From Sphingobacterium daejeonense (GTDB taxonomy: Bacteria; Bacteroidota; Bacteroidia; Sphingobacteriales; Sphingobacteriaceae): a DNA stretch of 64,000 nt. The stretch covers positions 3,348,001 to 3,412,000 of the forward strand of contig NZ_LR590470.1 of NCBI RefSeq assembly GCF_901472535.1, written 5' to 3'. A program made the position numbers and the translations under genes. The notes below the pieces were generated by a model. The model had not been told where the DNA came from, did no database searches, and worked only from the letters and a program-made list of their open reading frames with translations. This document shows positions 39,222 to 50,674 of this stretch, piece by piece. The stretch's first letter is position 1; each line of letters starts with the position of its first letter.

Positions 39222-42200
39222 TTAATTATGTTTTACATCCATTTCATCAATGTAATGTTCGTTCGGAACATAATCTGCTTCCATCATTGTAGCGTAATCA
39301 GTTTTTTGTTTCTTACCCCAACGACGTCCAAAACTGTCGAAGATTGAATAAACCACCGGTACCACTACTAATGTCAACAATAATGACGATAATAGACCTC
39401 CAATAATTACAATTGCCAACCTCTGTTGGTATCCGCACCATCTCCCGATGCCATTGCAATAGGAATCATACCAAACACCATGGCAATGGTAGTCATCAAG
39501 ATTGGGCGCAAACGAGCATGGTTGGCAGCTACCAAAGCGTCATGTGTATTATCACCATGTTCTTTCCTATGATTAGCAAAGTCAACCAATAAGATTGCAT
39601 TTTTCGCAACCAAACCAATCAACATAATAATACCTAGAATAGTGAAGATATTCAGAGTCTGGTTTGTCAATGCCAATAATAACAAGGCTCCGATAAATGA
39701 TAGTGGAATTGAGAATAACACGACAAAAGGAGTCGAGAAACTATCATATAATGCCACCATAACCAAGTACACTAATAATACAGAAGCGATCAAAGCAATA
39801 CCTAAGGTACCAAAACCTTCTTGTTGACTTTCCATATTACCACCCCAGATATAAACAACTCCTGGTTTACGCTCAAGTTTTGAGAATTCAGCTTCCCATT
39901 CCTGAGCTACAGTACCCATTGGCCTACCAACCACAGAACCTTGAACCGAAACAGCTGGTGATTTATCACGACGTTCCAATAACGTTGGACCTGAACCATA
40001 TGATACAGTGGCAAATTGATCCAATGAAATTGTTGCTCCTTGGTTGTTGATAAACTTAAGGTTTCTTACGTTATTGATGTCCGCTCTACCGCTTTCTGAG
40101 AAACGGATATTGATATCGTACTCATTATCACCTGCACGGAATTTATTATCTGTATTTCCTGAGAATGCAGTCTGCATAGTCATACCAACAGTAGCTACAT
40201 TAAGCCCCAAAGATGTCATCTTATCACGGTCAACTTGTACACGGATCTCAGGGTTACCATCTTCAGAAGTAAGCTTAACACCTGTAGCTCCAGGGATATT
40301 GCGCAATTGCTCCTCTGCTTTAATCGCAAATTGACGAGCATCTTCAATATCTGAACCTATCACCGTTAATTTTAATGGAGCTTGTTCTGCGCCCATTAAA
40401 CCCATGTTCACCGCGGTAACCTTAGCTCCTACTAGTTTATTTTCCAATTCACGTTTCAACCTCGCTGAGTAAACTTTAGAACTTTCAGTATATGTATCTT
40501 TTAAGATTACGTGAATCTCTGATTTATATCTGGAACCAGCAGTAGACATTACCCCATCTGAGGATTGACCTACTGTAGTAATGATTCTCTCTACTTCAGG
40601 TTTTGATTCAATTACAGATTCTGCTTTTTGAGTTAAGAAGTTTGTTTTCTCTAAAGAAGCATCCTTCTCTAATTCCAACTGAATCATAAATTCACCTTTA
40701 TCAGAAGCTGGGAAGAAATCGGTTCCGATAAATCCTAAACCAACTAAGAAGAATGAACCTATGAAAAGTGCTAATGCAATCAAAAGTGTCGAAAGCTTAG
40801 TCTTCCAGTTTTTCAAACACCATTCTAATATTCCAGTAATCCAGTGAGTAAACTTGGTCAAACCTGCCTCAAAACCATGAACGATTTTTCCAATAAATGA
40901 TTTTGGATTGATATGTTCTATTTTACCGAAACGAGAATATAACCAAGGAACTACCGTAAAGGATACTAATAAAGACAATAAAGTCGAGATAATAACCGTA
41001 ACACAGAACTGTGCTAGGATATTGGCAACCAACCCTGTTGACATAGCAATTGGCAAGAATACAACGACGATTACCAAAGTAATCGCTGACACAGTAAATC
41101 CAATTTCTTTTGCTCCATCATAGGCTGCACGAACTTTATTCTTACCCATCTCCATGTGACGGTGAATATTCTCAATTACAACGATAGCATCATCGACAAG
41201 GATACCCACAACCAATGACAATCCCAACAAAGACATCAAGTTTAGGGTATAGCCCATCAACAATAGACCAATAAAGGTTGCAATCAAGGAAAGTGGAATT
41301 GCTACCATGGTAATGGCCGCATTTCTTAAACTGTGCAAGAAGAACAACATGATAAAACCTACAAGGGCAATCGCAATGATCAAGTCATGCATTACGTTAT
41401 TTGCCGCATTCAAGGTATAATCTGTTGAGTCGTTTGCAACCAAGATTTTTACATCATCGTCTTTATAATCAGTTTGAACCGTTTCAATTGTTTCTTTCAC
41501 TAATTTTGAAACTTCTACTGCATTGGCATCTGATTGTTTGAATACCTGCAATAAGATTGTATTCTTACGATCTAAACGAGCGATTTTTTCAATTTCTTTA
41601 ATACCATCCTGAACATCAGCAACATCTCTTAAAAAGATTGTAATCCCTGCAGGAGTCGTAATAGGAAGGTTTCTTAACTCTTCTACATCTACTACCTTAC
41701 CTGCCAAACGAATCGTTGTTCTATTTTCCCTTGTGCTCACATTACCTGTAGGGAAATCTAAATTGGACTGAGCAATTACATTCTGTATTTGAGAAATAGA
41801 AATACCATATCCTTCAGCCTTTTCAGGGTCAACAGAAACCTGGATTTCACGTTCTTCACCCCCAACCATATCAACTTTCGCAACACCGCTTATACGTGCG
41901 AAAATAGGTTGGATTTTATTGTCCAATAGATCATATAATTCTTTCTCTGATTGGTTTGATGTAACCGCTAGACTCATGATAGCAATATCATCCAATGAGA
42001 ATTTATTAAGAGATGGCGCTTCCACGTCATCCGGAAGGTCATTCAACACAGCGTTGATCTTCCGTTGTGCATCGGTGAGCAAGAAATTGACGTCGGCACC
42101 ATCATTTAAGGTTACCATTACAATCGAAACGTTCTCTAACGATGTTGACTCAAGTTTCTTAATATTTTCCAAAGAGGATACAGCATCCTCGATTTTTTTC

Positions 42201-42391
42201 GTTACAGTACTCTCAACCTCTGAAGGTGAGGCACCAGGATACACTGTTTGAATGGTAATTACATTTACCTCAAACTTTGGTATCAGCTCATATCCTAATT
42301 GAGAATATGAGAATATCCCGCCTAAAGTCAATAGTATAAATAATACTATAATTAGACTTGGGCGTTTTATCGATATTTCAGTAATCTTCAT
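39222..42391 (-). CDS. RND efflux permease, AcrB/AcrD/AcrF family (one frameshift)
   Basis: About 1056 residues. Opens ITEISIKRPSLIIVLFILLT, then a large periplasmic loop, VVGILVDDAIVVIENIHRHM with the paired proton-relay aspartates of helix 4, and a symmetric second half. A missing base near 39413 separates the last two helices. Part of a tetR-tolC-MFP-RND operon read from 45416; the tripartite pump exports drugs or other toxic compounds through the envelope. Spacing to the MFP gene is 25 bp. Confidence 0.92.
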
Positions 42392-42416
42392 TTTATAATT
42401 TCGTTCTTAGCAAATA

Positions 42417-43474
42417 TTATTTGATGATCTCTACAGGAGAATTGTTGTATAGGTTGATTTGACCAGAAACGATCACTTGATCTCCAGGTTGCAAGCCACT
42501 GATAACCTCAATGTTATCACCAAAGCTTCTACCTGCAACTACTTCTGACTCTACCGCTTTACCATTTTTCAATACGAAAACTTTATTGTCTGAAATACTC
42601 CCTACGAATGCTGTTCTTGGAACTACCAATACGCTTGAAGTACCTTGGCCTCCAAATACTGCTGTACCATACATACCGGCACGAAGTTCATTGTTAGGAT
42701 TGTTTGCATTTCAATTTCAACTGGGAAATTCAAACTACCATCAGACTTTGGAGCAATAAAAGTGATTCTACCTGAAAATTCTTTGTCTGGATATACACTT
42801 ACTTGAACTTTAACTGATTGACCAACGCGCAAAGAAGCAACGTTTTTCTCATCAACATTTACTCTTAATTTTAAAGTACTTACATTGACTATATCGAATG
42901 CAGGCGTACCTGGACTAACATATGCTCCTGGCTCAATTTTACGTGAATTCACGATACCACCGACAGAAGTCTTGATAGTAACATCTCCTGCAGTTAGTTT
43001 CGCACTTTTCAAGTTGTTTTTGGCACTTTCAAATTGAAGACGCATTTGATCAACTTGTTGTTGCGTAACACCACCTGTTGAAAGCGCATTCTCATAACGT
43101 TGTAAATTCGCTTGTGCATTATCATAAGATGCTTGAGCATTTGCAACACTTACATTTAATTTGTCTCCTTCTACGACAGCCAAGGTCTGACCTGGAGAAA
43201 CTCTCGATCCCTCATCCACTAATACGCGAACTACACGACCTCCAGTCTCAGCTGCAACAGTTACTTCTTGCTTAGGCATAAAGGTACCGTTGGCTAAATA
43301 ATCTAAATTTAAATCGCTATTGATAGCAGTATCGATACGAACAGCAACAGCAGCATTTTTCTCAGCTACCGCAGCAGTATCTGCATCATTCTTAGCCTTA
43401 TTTTTCTGTAGAATAAGGTAGATACCAGCTCCTGCAGCAAGGATAACAATTAGGGTAATTATTGTACGTTTCAT
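42417..43474 (-). CDS. RND efflux periplasmic adaptor (MFP) (one frameshift)
   Basis: About 352 residues. A signal-anchor helix (TIITLIVILAAGAGIYLILQ), lipoyl and hairpin halves (VVRVLVDEGSRVSPGQTLAV and SVGGIVNSRKIEPGAYVSPG) and a beta-barrel/MP domain (VPRTAFVGSISDNKVFVLKN). One base is missing near 42712. It links the RND permease to TolC. 14 bp after tolC. Confidence 0.9.
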
Positions 43475-43488
43475 TTATGTGGTTGTTA

Positions 43489-44810
43489 TTATTCGTTTAC
43501 TAATGATTTTAATTCTCCGTTTGCTTTGATCAACTGAATCTCAGCAATCTTATAGTTTAATAAAGATGTGTTCAGGTTATTTTCTGCCGTTGCCAATGCA
43601 TTCTCAGCATCCAATAGTTCTGTTAAGGTTGCTAAACCATTTCTGTAGTTATTTTGGGTATCATCCAAAACATCTCTAGACAACTGAACATTTCTGCGGT
43701 TAGCATCTACAGTCAACAAACTGTTTTTTATCTGAGCTTTAGCGTTCTCATTTGCTAAGTTTAATCCTAGGCGCGCATCTTCGATATCAACTTCTAATTG
43801 TTTAATCTGAATGGTAGCCTGGTTTATCTTAGCTTTAGTAGAACCACCATTAAAAATTGGAATGCTTAAGTTTAATCCCAAACCTGATGTAGCAAACCAA
43901 TTGAAATCATTTGATCCTGGGATTCCACTACCAAAACCTTGGTATCCTAAATCACCGCCAAACGATAGTGAAGGATAATAAGCTGCTTTCATACTTTTGC
44001 GATTTAACTCTAGTAGCTCAGCTTGTTTTTCCAATACTTTGATTTCAGTTCTACCTGACAGATCCATTGTAGTAGCAGCTGCCATTTCAGCTTTGATATT
44101 AAAAGTCTCAGCTGGCAATTCAATGTCAGTTTCAATCGGCATCCCGATTGCAAATTTCAAAGCATTTTCCTTTAATTCCAGAGCATTGACAACAATCTGT
44201 CTTTGTGCCTGAAGATTATTAATATTTACAATGATCCTGTCCAAATCTATCTGACGAGCAATTCCCGCCGTAACTAACCCCTCGATAACACTTTTTGTTT
44301 TATTTGTGTTCTCCAGGTTATTATCGATGGTCTCTAATTGTAATTGTGTTGTGTATACATCATAATATGCATTCGCTACTTTTCAATCAAAGACTCATCA
44401 GTCAACTGTGAATTGATCTGATAGAATTCACGTGTAGTTTTTGCCGCTTTCAATCCTGTAAATAAAGATTGATTGAAAATTTGCTGGTTTACGGAAATTC
44501 CTGCGGTTGAGTTCCAAGGCTGACCCATTTTAATATACTGTGTCTCGCCACCAAAATCAATTGGCATACTTGGAATGATCGCGTTATATTTGACATTTGC
44601 TGAAGCATTGACTTGTGGTAATGCTCCTGCCCTAACCTCGTCAATTTGATACTCAGAATTTTCAAGGTCAAGCTTTGCCTTTTTGGCTTCCGCTTTATTC
44701 TCTAATGCAAATTTCACCGCCTCCTGAAGAGTTAAGGTTTCTTGTGCATGTAACAATGATCCTGACAGCATACCTGCCACCATAAGGGCCATAAGTTTAG
44801 TTCTATTCAT
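43489..44810 (-). CDS. TolC family outer-membrane efflux protein (one frameshift)
   Basis: About 440 residues with signal peptide (ALMVAGMLSGSLLHAQ). Two TolC-type repeats with LTLQEAVKFALENKAEAKKA and LPQVNAS; second repeat YPSLSFGGDLGYQGFG...SIPIFNGGSTKAKINQA. A missing A near 44378 breaks the frame after ESLIEK. The ATG directly follows the TAA of the tetR gene, so translation is probably coupled. Confidence 0.9.
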
Positions 44811-45416
44811 TTATTTATTGCTAGCTATTCGTGCTTCGAAAATTAATTTTAACGCTCTTTTTTGACTCTCTAGAATCATATCCACATTGGACTCATTCGG
44901 AATACCAGTGATTACATCTGAGATGGTATGAATAATGCCCAATCCCTTTTGGATCTCAACAATGGTACAGGCACATGATTCAATATCATCCATCATTAAC
45001 TCACCTCGATCAACAGACTTTTGATATAAAACCTTCATTAAGGAAACATCCCGCTTATAAAAATCCTGCATAACTTCATTGATATCTAAGCCTTTTATCC
45101 AATCCAGATTTTCACAGATATGCAGAACATAATATTTACGAGTATACTCCGAACGGTATTCCAAAATCTCATACATAGTTTTCATGAGATCACCAGAATA
45201 ATTCTCCACAATTTCCTTCTCTCCTGCATAAACATCATTGGCAAGTTTTATTAATACATCAACAATAAGTGTTGACTTATCTGGATAGTAGTAATATAAA
45301 TTTGCTTTAGTAATTCGCAGATCATCCGCAATCTCATTCATCGTGGTTTTGTGAAAACCAAATTGTGAGAAGCGCTTTAGCGCTGCGTCAATGATTTGAT
45401 CCTTACGATTCTCCAT
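44811..45416 (-). CDS. TetR family transcriptional regulator
   Basis: 201 residues. N-terminal helix-turn-helix: IIDAALKRFSQFGFHKTTMN, EIADDLRITKANLYYYYPDK. The ligand domain is typical of repressors. First gene of the efflux operon and so an autoregulated repressor of the pump by analogy with AcrR-type systems. Its promoter element lies at 45458-45465. Confidence 0.92.
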   Translation of the reverse strand: MENRKDQIIDAALKRFSQFGFHKTTMNEIADDLRITKANLYYYYPDKSTLIVDVLIKLANDVYAGEKEIVENYSGDLMKTMYEILEYRSEYTRKYYVLHICENLDWIKGLDINEVMQDFYKRDVSLMKVLYQKSVDRGELMMDDIESCACTIVEIQKGLGIIHTISDVITGIPNESNVDMILESQKRALKLIFEARIASNK

Positions 45417-45457
45417 TTTTTACCTTTTTTTATTTTTGACTTTTTCTAAAAATTGTT

Positions 45458-45465
45458 CAAAAGTA
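45458..45465 (-). promoter_or_regulatory. -7 element of the tetR-efflux operon
   Basis: TACTTTTG on the minus strand, 41 bp before the tetR ATG. A nested inverted repeat lies just upstream. Confidence 0.5.
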
Positions 45466-45481
45466 AAGAATAGAAATTAAA

Positions 45482-45540
45482 TAATATCATCCCTTTGTCA
45501 AAAAAGTGACGCTTAACACTTTTTTAACGGAATGATATCA
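45482..45540. promoter_or_regulatory. Nested inverted repeats upstream of tetR
   Basis: An inner hairpin AAAAAAGTG/CACTTTTTT at 45500-45525 lies within an outer inverted repeat ATATCAT/ATGATAT. The inner one can be the terminator of the upstream Nudix-type regulator gene; the outer one could be a TetR operator. Roles are inferred. Confidence 0.45.
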
Positions 45541-45566
45541 GTTAGATAATCTGAAAAGAAAGTATT

Positions 45567-46229
45567 TTATTCCTGACTGAAAGTTTTGTGGAATTTCTTT
45601 TTATCGAAAGAATATAATTTGGCTGCACGGTAAGATACTCCTTTCTGAAATTCATTCAGTTCCTTAAGGTAACCTAGGTTGTTGATTTTCTTCCGGAAAT
45701 TCCTTTTATCGAGTTGCTTGTTCAGTAGAGCTTCGTACACTTGCTGCAATTGAGTTAGAGTGAACTTTGCAGGCAATAATTCATAAGGTGTTGTCGAATA
45801 TGTAACTGTTTTTTTGAGCCTGTCAAGACTCAGCTCTATAATATCCTTATGGTCAAATGCGAGATCTGGCAACTCTGTTACAGGAAACCATTTCAATTGT
45901 CGCATATAATTGGACCCTGAAAAGATCTTATTTTTCACTTCTTCCATCTGCACAAGAGCAAGATAAGCAACAGTTAAGATCCTCCCTTCTGGATGTCTTT
46001 TCACCCCGGCAAATGCTGCCAGCTGATCCATATAAATATCTTTTAACCCTGTCATTTCAAATAAGATACGAGCAACGGCATCTTCCATTTCTTCATACTT
46101 ATTCACAAAATAGCCGGGCAAAGCCCACCAATCCTTATAAGGATATTCATTCCTTTCTGCCAATAATACTTTTAATTGGCCCTCATCAAATGTAAGAATG
46201 ACGCAATCTATGGTAAAATGTGTCTGCAA
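45567..46229 (-). CDS. Nudix-related transcriptional regulator (NrtR-like)
   Basis: 220 residues. A Nudix fold (FTIDCVILTFDEGQLKVLLA, WWALPGYFVNKYEEMEDAVA) with a degenerate Nudix box (ARILFEMTGL lacks the REUxEE glutamates), so it probably binds without hydrolysis. A C-terminal winged helix (FTLTQLQQVYEALLNKQLDK, then KRNFRKKINNLGYLKE) is the NrtR/AraR-type layout. Divergent from pfkA across 139 bp, so it probably regulates the glycolytic operon, with a sugar-phosphate or ADP-ribose-like ligand (inference). Confidence 0.85.
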   Translation of the reverse strand: MQTHFTIDCVILTFDEGQLKVLLAERNEYPYKDWWALPGYFVNKYEEMEDAVARILFEMTGLKDIYMDQLAAFAGVKRHPEGRILTVAYLALVQMEEVKNKIFSGSNYMRQLKWFPVTELPDLAFDHKDIIELSLDRLKKTVTYSTTPYELLPAKFTLTQLQQVYEALLNKQLDKRNFRKKINNLGYLKELNEFQKGVSYRAAKLYSFDKKKFHKTFSQE

Positions 46230-46313
46230 AATTTAAATTTATTTATATTGATCAATTGTTTCGTGAAAACCTCAACAATAATAACAATTACACAAACAAA
46301 TTACCAAAAAAAT

Positions 46314-46345
46314 TTAATAGTGTAAGAAATACACATTATATTCGT
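46314..46345. promoter_or_regulatory. Candidate operator/promoter of the pfkA operon
   Basis: AATAGTGTA, five bases, TACACATTAT form an imperfect palindrome 25-55 bp before pfkA. It overlaps TATATTCG, a near match to the -7 consensus. Possible site for the divergent Nudix-type regulator. Confidence 0.4.
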
Positions 46346-46368
46346 AAAACAAAAATACGAAAGACCTA

Positions 46369-47352
46369 ATGAACAAGATACGAAGGATTGGCGTTTATAC
46401 ATCAGGTGGCGATGCCCCAGGGATGAATGCTGCCATTCGCGCAGTAGTTCGTACAGCACTGTTTAATGACTTAAAAGTAACCGGTATATTTAGAGGATAT
46501 GAAGGAATGATCGAGGGTGATTTTACCGAAATGGTAAGTCGATCCGTAAGTTCCATCCTACAAAAAGGTGGAACCATCCTAAAATCAGCTCGCTGTCCCG
46601 AATTTAGAACTCCCGAAGGCCGTAAAAAAGCCTATGAAAATGTTAGAAAAGCAGGAATTGACGCTTTAGTTGCTATTGGCGGAGATGGTACCTTCACAGG
46701 TGCAGAAATCTTCTCCCAAGAATATGATATCCCAGTGATGTGTATTCCAGGTACAATCGACAATGACCTCTATGGAACCGACTATACACTAGGATTTGAC
46801 ACGGCCAACAATACAGTTATTGACGCCATTGATAAAATCAAAGATACAGCAGCTTCCCACAATCGACTTTTCTTTGTCGAAGTAATGGGAAGAGATTCAG
46901 GATGTATAGCCTTGAATGCTGGAGTTGCAGGTGGTGCTGAAGCTATTATGCTTCCGGAAAAAGAAACGGCTATTGATGAATTGATCGAAATGCTTGAAGT
47001 AGCAAAAGATAGAAACAAAACTTCAATGATCGTAATCATCGCTGAAGGTGATAAAAATGGCGGTGCTTACAATGTCGCGAAACGTGTGGAAGAAAAATTT
47101 GATTTTTATGACACAAAAGTTAGTATATTAGGACATTTACAGCGTGGAGGGTCCCCAAGTAGCTTTGACCGAGTACTTGCAACCCGTATGGGATACTTCG
47201 CGGTCAATGAACTAGTAAAAGGCAATAGAAGTGCAACTGTGGGTATCCGTGGAAGCAAAATGGTAGCTACAAGTCTTGAAGAAGCTTTGCGTGGCAAAGA
47301 ATTCAAACTGGACGAAGAGTTGGTCACTATTGCAGAAGTAATGAACATTTAA
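46369..47352 (+). CDS. pfkA: 6-phosphofructokinase
   Basis: 327 residues, ATP-dependent PfkA. Motifs: GVYTSGGDAPGMNAAIRAVV (ATP loop), LVAIGGDGTFTGAEIF, CIPGTIDNDLYGTDYTLGFD with catalytic TIDND, VEVMGRDSGCIALNAGVAGG and GHLQRGGSPSSFDRVLATRM. Phosphorylates fructose-6-phosphate, the committed step of glycolysis. Intact frame. First gene of an operon with a sugar kinase-like gene (4-bp gap) and gap. Confidence 0.96.
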   Translation: MNKIRRIGVYTSGGDAPGMNAAIRAVVRTALFNDLKVTGIFRGYEGMIEGDFTEMVSRSVSSILQKGGTILKSARCPEFRTPEGRKKAYENVRKAGIDALVAIGGDGTFTGAEIFSQEYDIPVMCIPGTIDNDLYGTDYTLGFDTANNTVIDAIDKIKDTAASHNRLFFVEVMGRDSGCIALNAGVAGGAEAIMLPEKETAIDELIEMLEVAKDRNKTSMIVIIAEGDKNGGAYNVAKRVEEKFDFYDTKVSILGHLQRGGSPSSFDRVLATRMGYFAVNELVKGNRSATVGIRGSKMVATSLEEALRGKEFKLDEELVTIAEVMNI

Positions 47353-47356
47353 ACTT

Positions 47357-49209
<1,853 letters not shown>

Positions 49210-49225
49210 TTGATATTCAATTCAT

Positions 49226-49260
49226 AAAAAAAGGCGATGTATTTTTACATCGCCTTTTTA
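49226..49260. terminator. Bidirectional intrinsic terminator
   Basis: AAAAAGGCGATGTA and TACATCGCCTTTTT stem with a 4-nt loop, between convergent gap and mnmA. Confidence 0.9.
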
Positions 49261-49273
49261 TATATTTAATTTT

Positions 49274-50374
49274 CTATTTCTCTTCTTTCATTAAGAAACC
49301 ACCACCTATCAAATCATCACCTTCATAAAAAACGGCAGATTGACCTGGAGCAATACCTTTTACATTATGTACGAAATCCACTTGCATAATATCTCCGTGT
49401 TGAGTCAAGGTAGAAATAGCCCCAGAATCTTTATAGCGGATCTTGGTAATTGCTTCCATAGGTTCTTCAAGAGAAGCATATTTAACCAAATTGATATTTT
49501 TTACTAATGCCTTACTGCGTTCCAATTCGTGCTCTTCTCCCAACACTACTGAATTTGACTCAGGTAGAATTTGGATTACAAACATGGGCTTTCCTAAAGC
49601 TATCCCTAATCCTCTGCGCTGTCCAATCGTAAAGTACGGATACCCGATATGTTGACCTACTACTGTTCCATCTGAAAGGATAAAGTTCCCTGGTCCGATC
49701 TCCTCATCAAGCGAAGGACGTTTATGACGTAAGAATGAACGATAATCGTTATCAGGCACAAAACAGATTTCATAGCTCTCCGATTTATTTGCCAATTCTT
49801 TCTGCCCCATATCCAAGGCCATTTGACGGATTTCCTTCTTGGTGAAACTTCCCAAAGGAAATTGTGTCCTAGCTAAATTTTCTTGTGACACTCCCCATAG
49901 TACATAGGATTGATCTTTATTTTCGTCCTTCCCTTTAGAAATGACGTGACGACCATTATCATGCAATCTAATATTAGCATAATGGCCGGTTGCAATAAAT
50001 TCACAGTCCAACTTATCAGCGCGTTTCATCAATGCCTCCCACTTGATATGGGTATTGCACAGAACGCATGGATTCGGAGTTCTTCCGGCAATATATTCAT
50101 CCACAAAATTATCGATCACATAATCTCCAAACTCAGAACGAATATCTAGGATATAATGCGGAAAACCATAGTTCACAGCCAATGTCCTTGCGTCATTGAT
50201 ACTGTCCAAACTACAACATCCCGTTTCCTTTGAAGAGCCGCCGGAACTAGCATAATCCCATGTTTTCATCGTGATGCCGATGACCTCATATCCTTGTTCG
50301 TGTAGCATGACAGCAGCAACGGAGCTATCAACTCCCCCACTCATCGCTACCAAAACTCTTCCTTTTTTACTCAT
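49274..50374 (-). CDS. mnmA: tRNA 2-thiouridylase MnmA
   Basis: 366 residues. PP-loop VAMSGGVDSSVAAVMLHEQG, the catalytic Cys pair in NPCVLCNTHIKW and YEICFVPD, GHYANIRL, IGQRRGLGIA, and the C-terminal barrel domain (AVFYEGDDLIGGGFL). Thiolates U34 of Lys, Glu and Gln tRNAs. Intact frame with a good promoter upstream. Just upstream on the other strand lies a tRNA-Phe gene. Confidence 0.95.
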   Translation of the reverse strand: MSKKGRVLVAMSGGVDSSVAAVMLHEQGYEVIGITMKTWDYASSGGSSKETGCCSLDSINDARTLAVNYGFPHYILDIRSEFGDYVIDNFVDEYIAGRTPNPCVLCNTHIKWEALMKRADKLDCEFIATGHYANIRLHDNGRHVISKGKDENKDQSYVLWGVSQENLARTQFPLGSFTKKEIRQMALDMGQKELANKSESYEICFVPDNDYRSFLRHKRPSLDEEIGPGNFILSDGTVVGQHIGYPYFTIGQRRGLGIALGKPMFVIQILPESNSVVLGEEHELERSKALVKNINLVKYASLEEPMEAITKIRYKDSGAISTLTQHGDIMQVDFVHNVKGIAPGQSAVFYEGDDLIGGGFLMKEEK

Positions 50375-50391
50375 AGTATTTTATTGAAGTG

Positions 50392-50420
50392 CAAAGATAC
50401 CGTTATTTGCCCATTCCCAA
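50392..50420 (-). promoter_or_regulatory. Promoter of mnmA
   Basis: TATCTTTG (-7, at 50392-50399) with TTG at 50418-50420 about 18 bp upstream, both on the minus strand; matches the Bacteroidetes TTTG-N19-TAnnTTTG pattern. A short leader before 50374 follows. Confidence 0.6.
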
Positions 50421-50518
50421 TGTTTATTTGATGTAATTTTATCTCAATCAAAATCAAGACTTTGAATAAAACCTCAAAAATAATTCCTGCAAAAGTTTTA
50501 GAATTCGAAAAAGGACGG

Positions 50519-50526
50519 TATATTTG
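50519..50526 (+). promoter_or_regulatory. -7 element of tRNA-Phe copy 1
   Basis: TATATTTG, 33 bp before the tRNA; TTTT occurs at 50496-50499, near the -33 distance. Confidence 0.55.
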
Positions 50527-50559
50527 CATCGCAAGTTCGGTAACGGATCTGCAAAATAA

Positions 50560-50632
50560 GGTGCCATAGCTCAGTTGGTAGAGCAAAGGACTGAAAATCC
50601 TTGTGTCGCTGGTTCGAATCCAGCTGGCACCA
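50560..50632 (+). tRNA. tRNA-Phe (GAA), copy 1
   Basis: 73-nt cloverleaf: acceptor GGTGCCA pairs with TGGCACC, D-arm GCTCAGTTGGTAGAGC, anticodon stem-loop GGACTGAAAATCC with anticodon GAA, TPsiC arm CTGGTTCGAATCCAG. CCA is only partly encoded (ACC follows). Followed by a terminator. Confidence 0.95.
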
Positions 50633-50636
50633 CCCG

Positions 50637-50664
50637 AAAGCCCATCCCTCGATGGGCTTTTTTT
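50637..50664 (+). terminator. Terminator of tRNA-Phe copy 1
   Basis: AAAGCCCATC, loop CCTC, GATGGGCTTT and T run. It is nearly the same as the terminator of copy 2. Confidence 0.9.
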
Positions 50665-50674
50665 ATGAAAAAAA

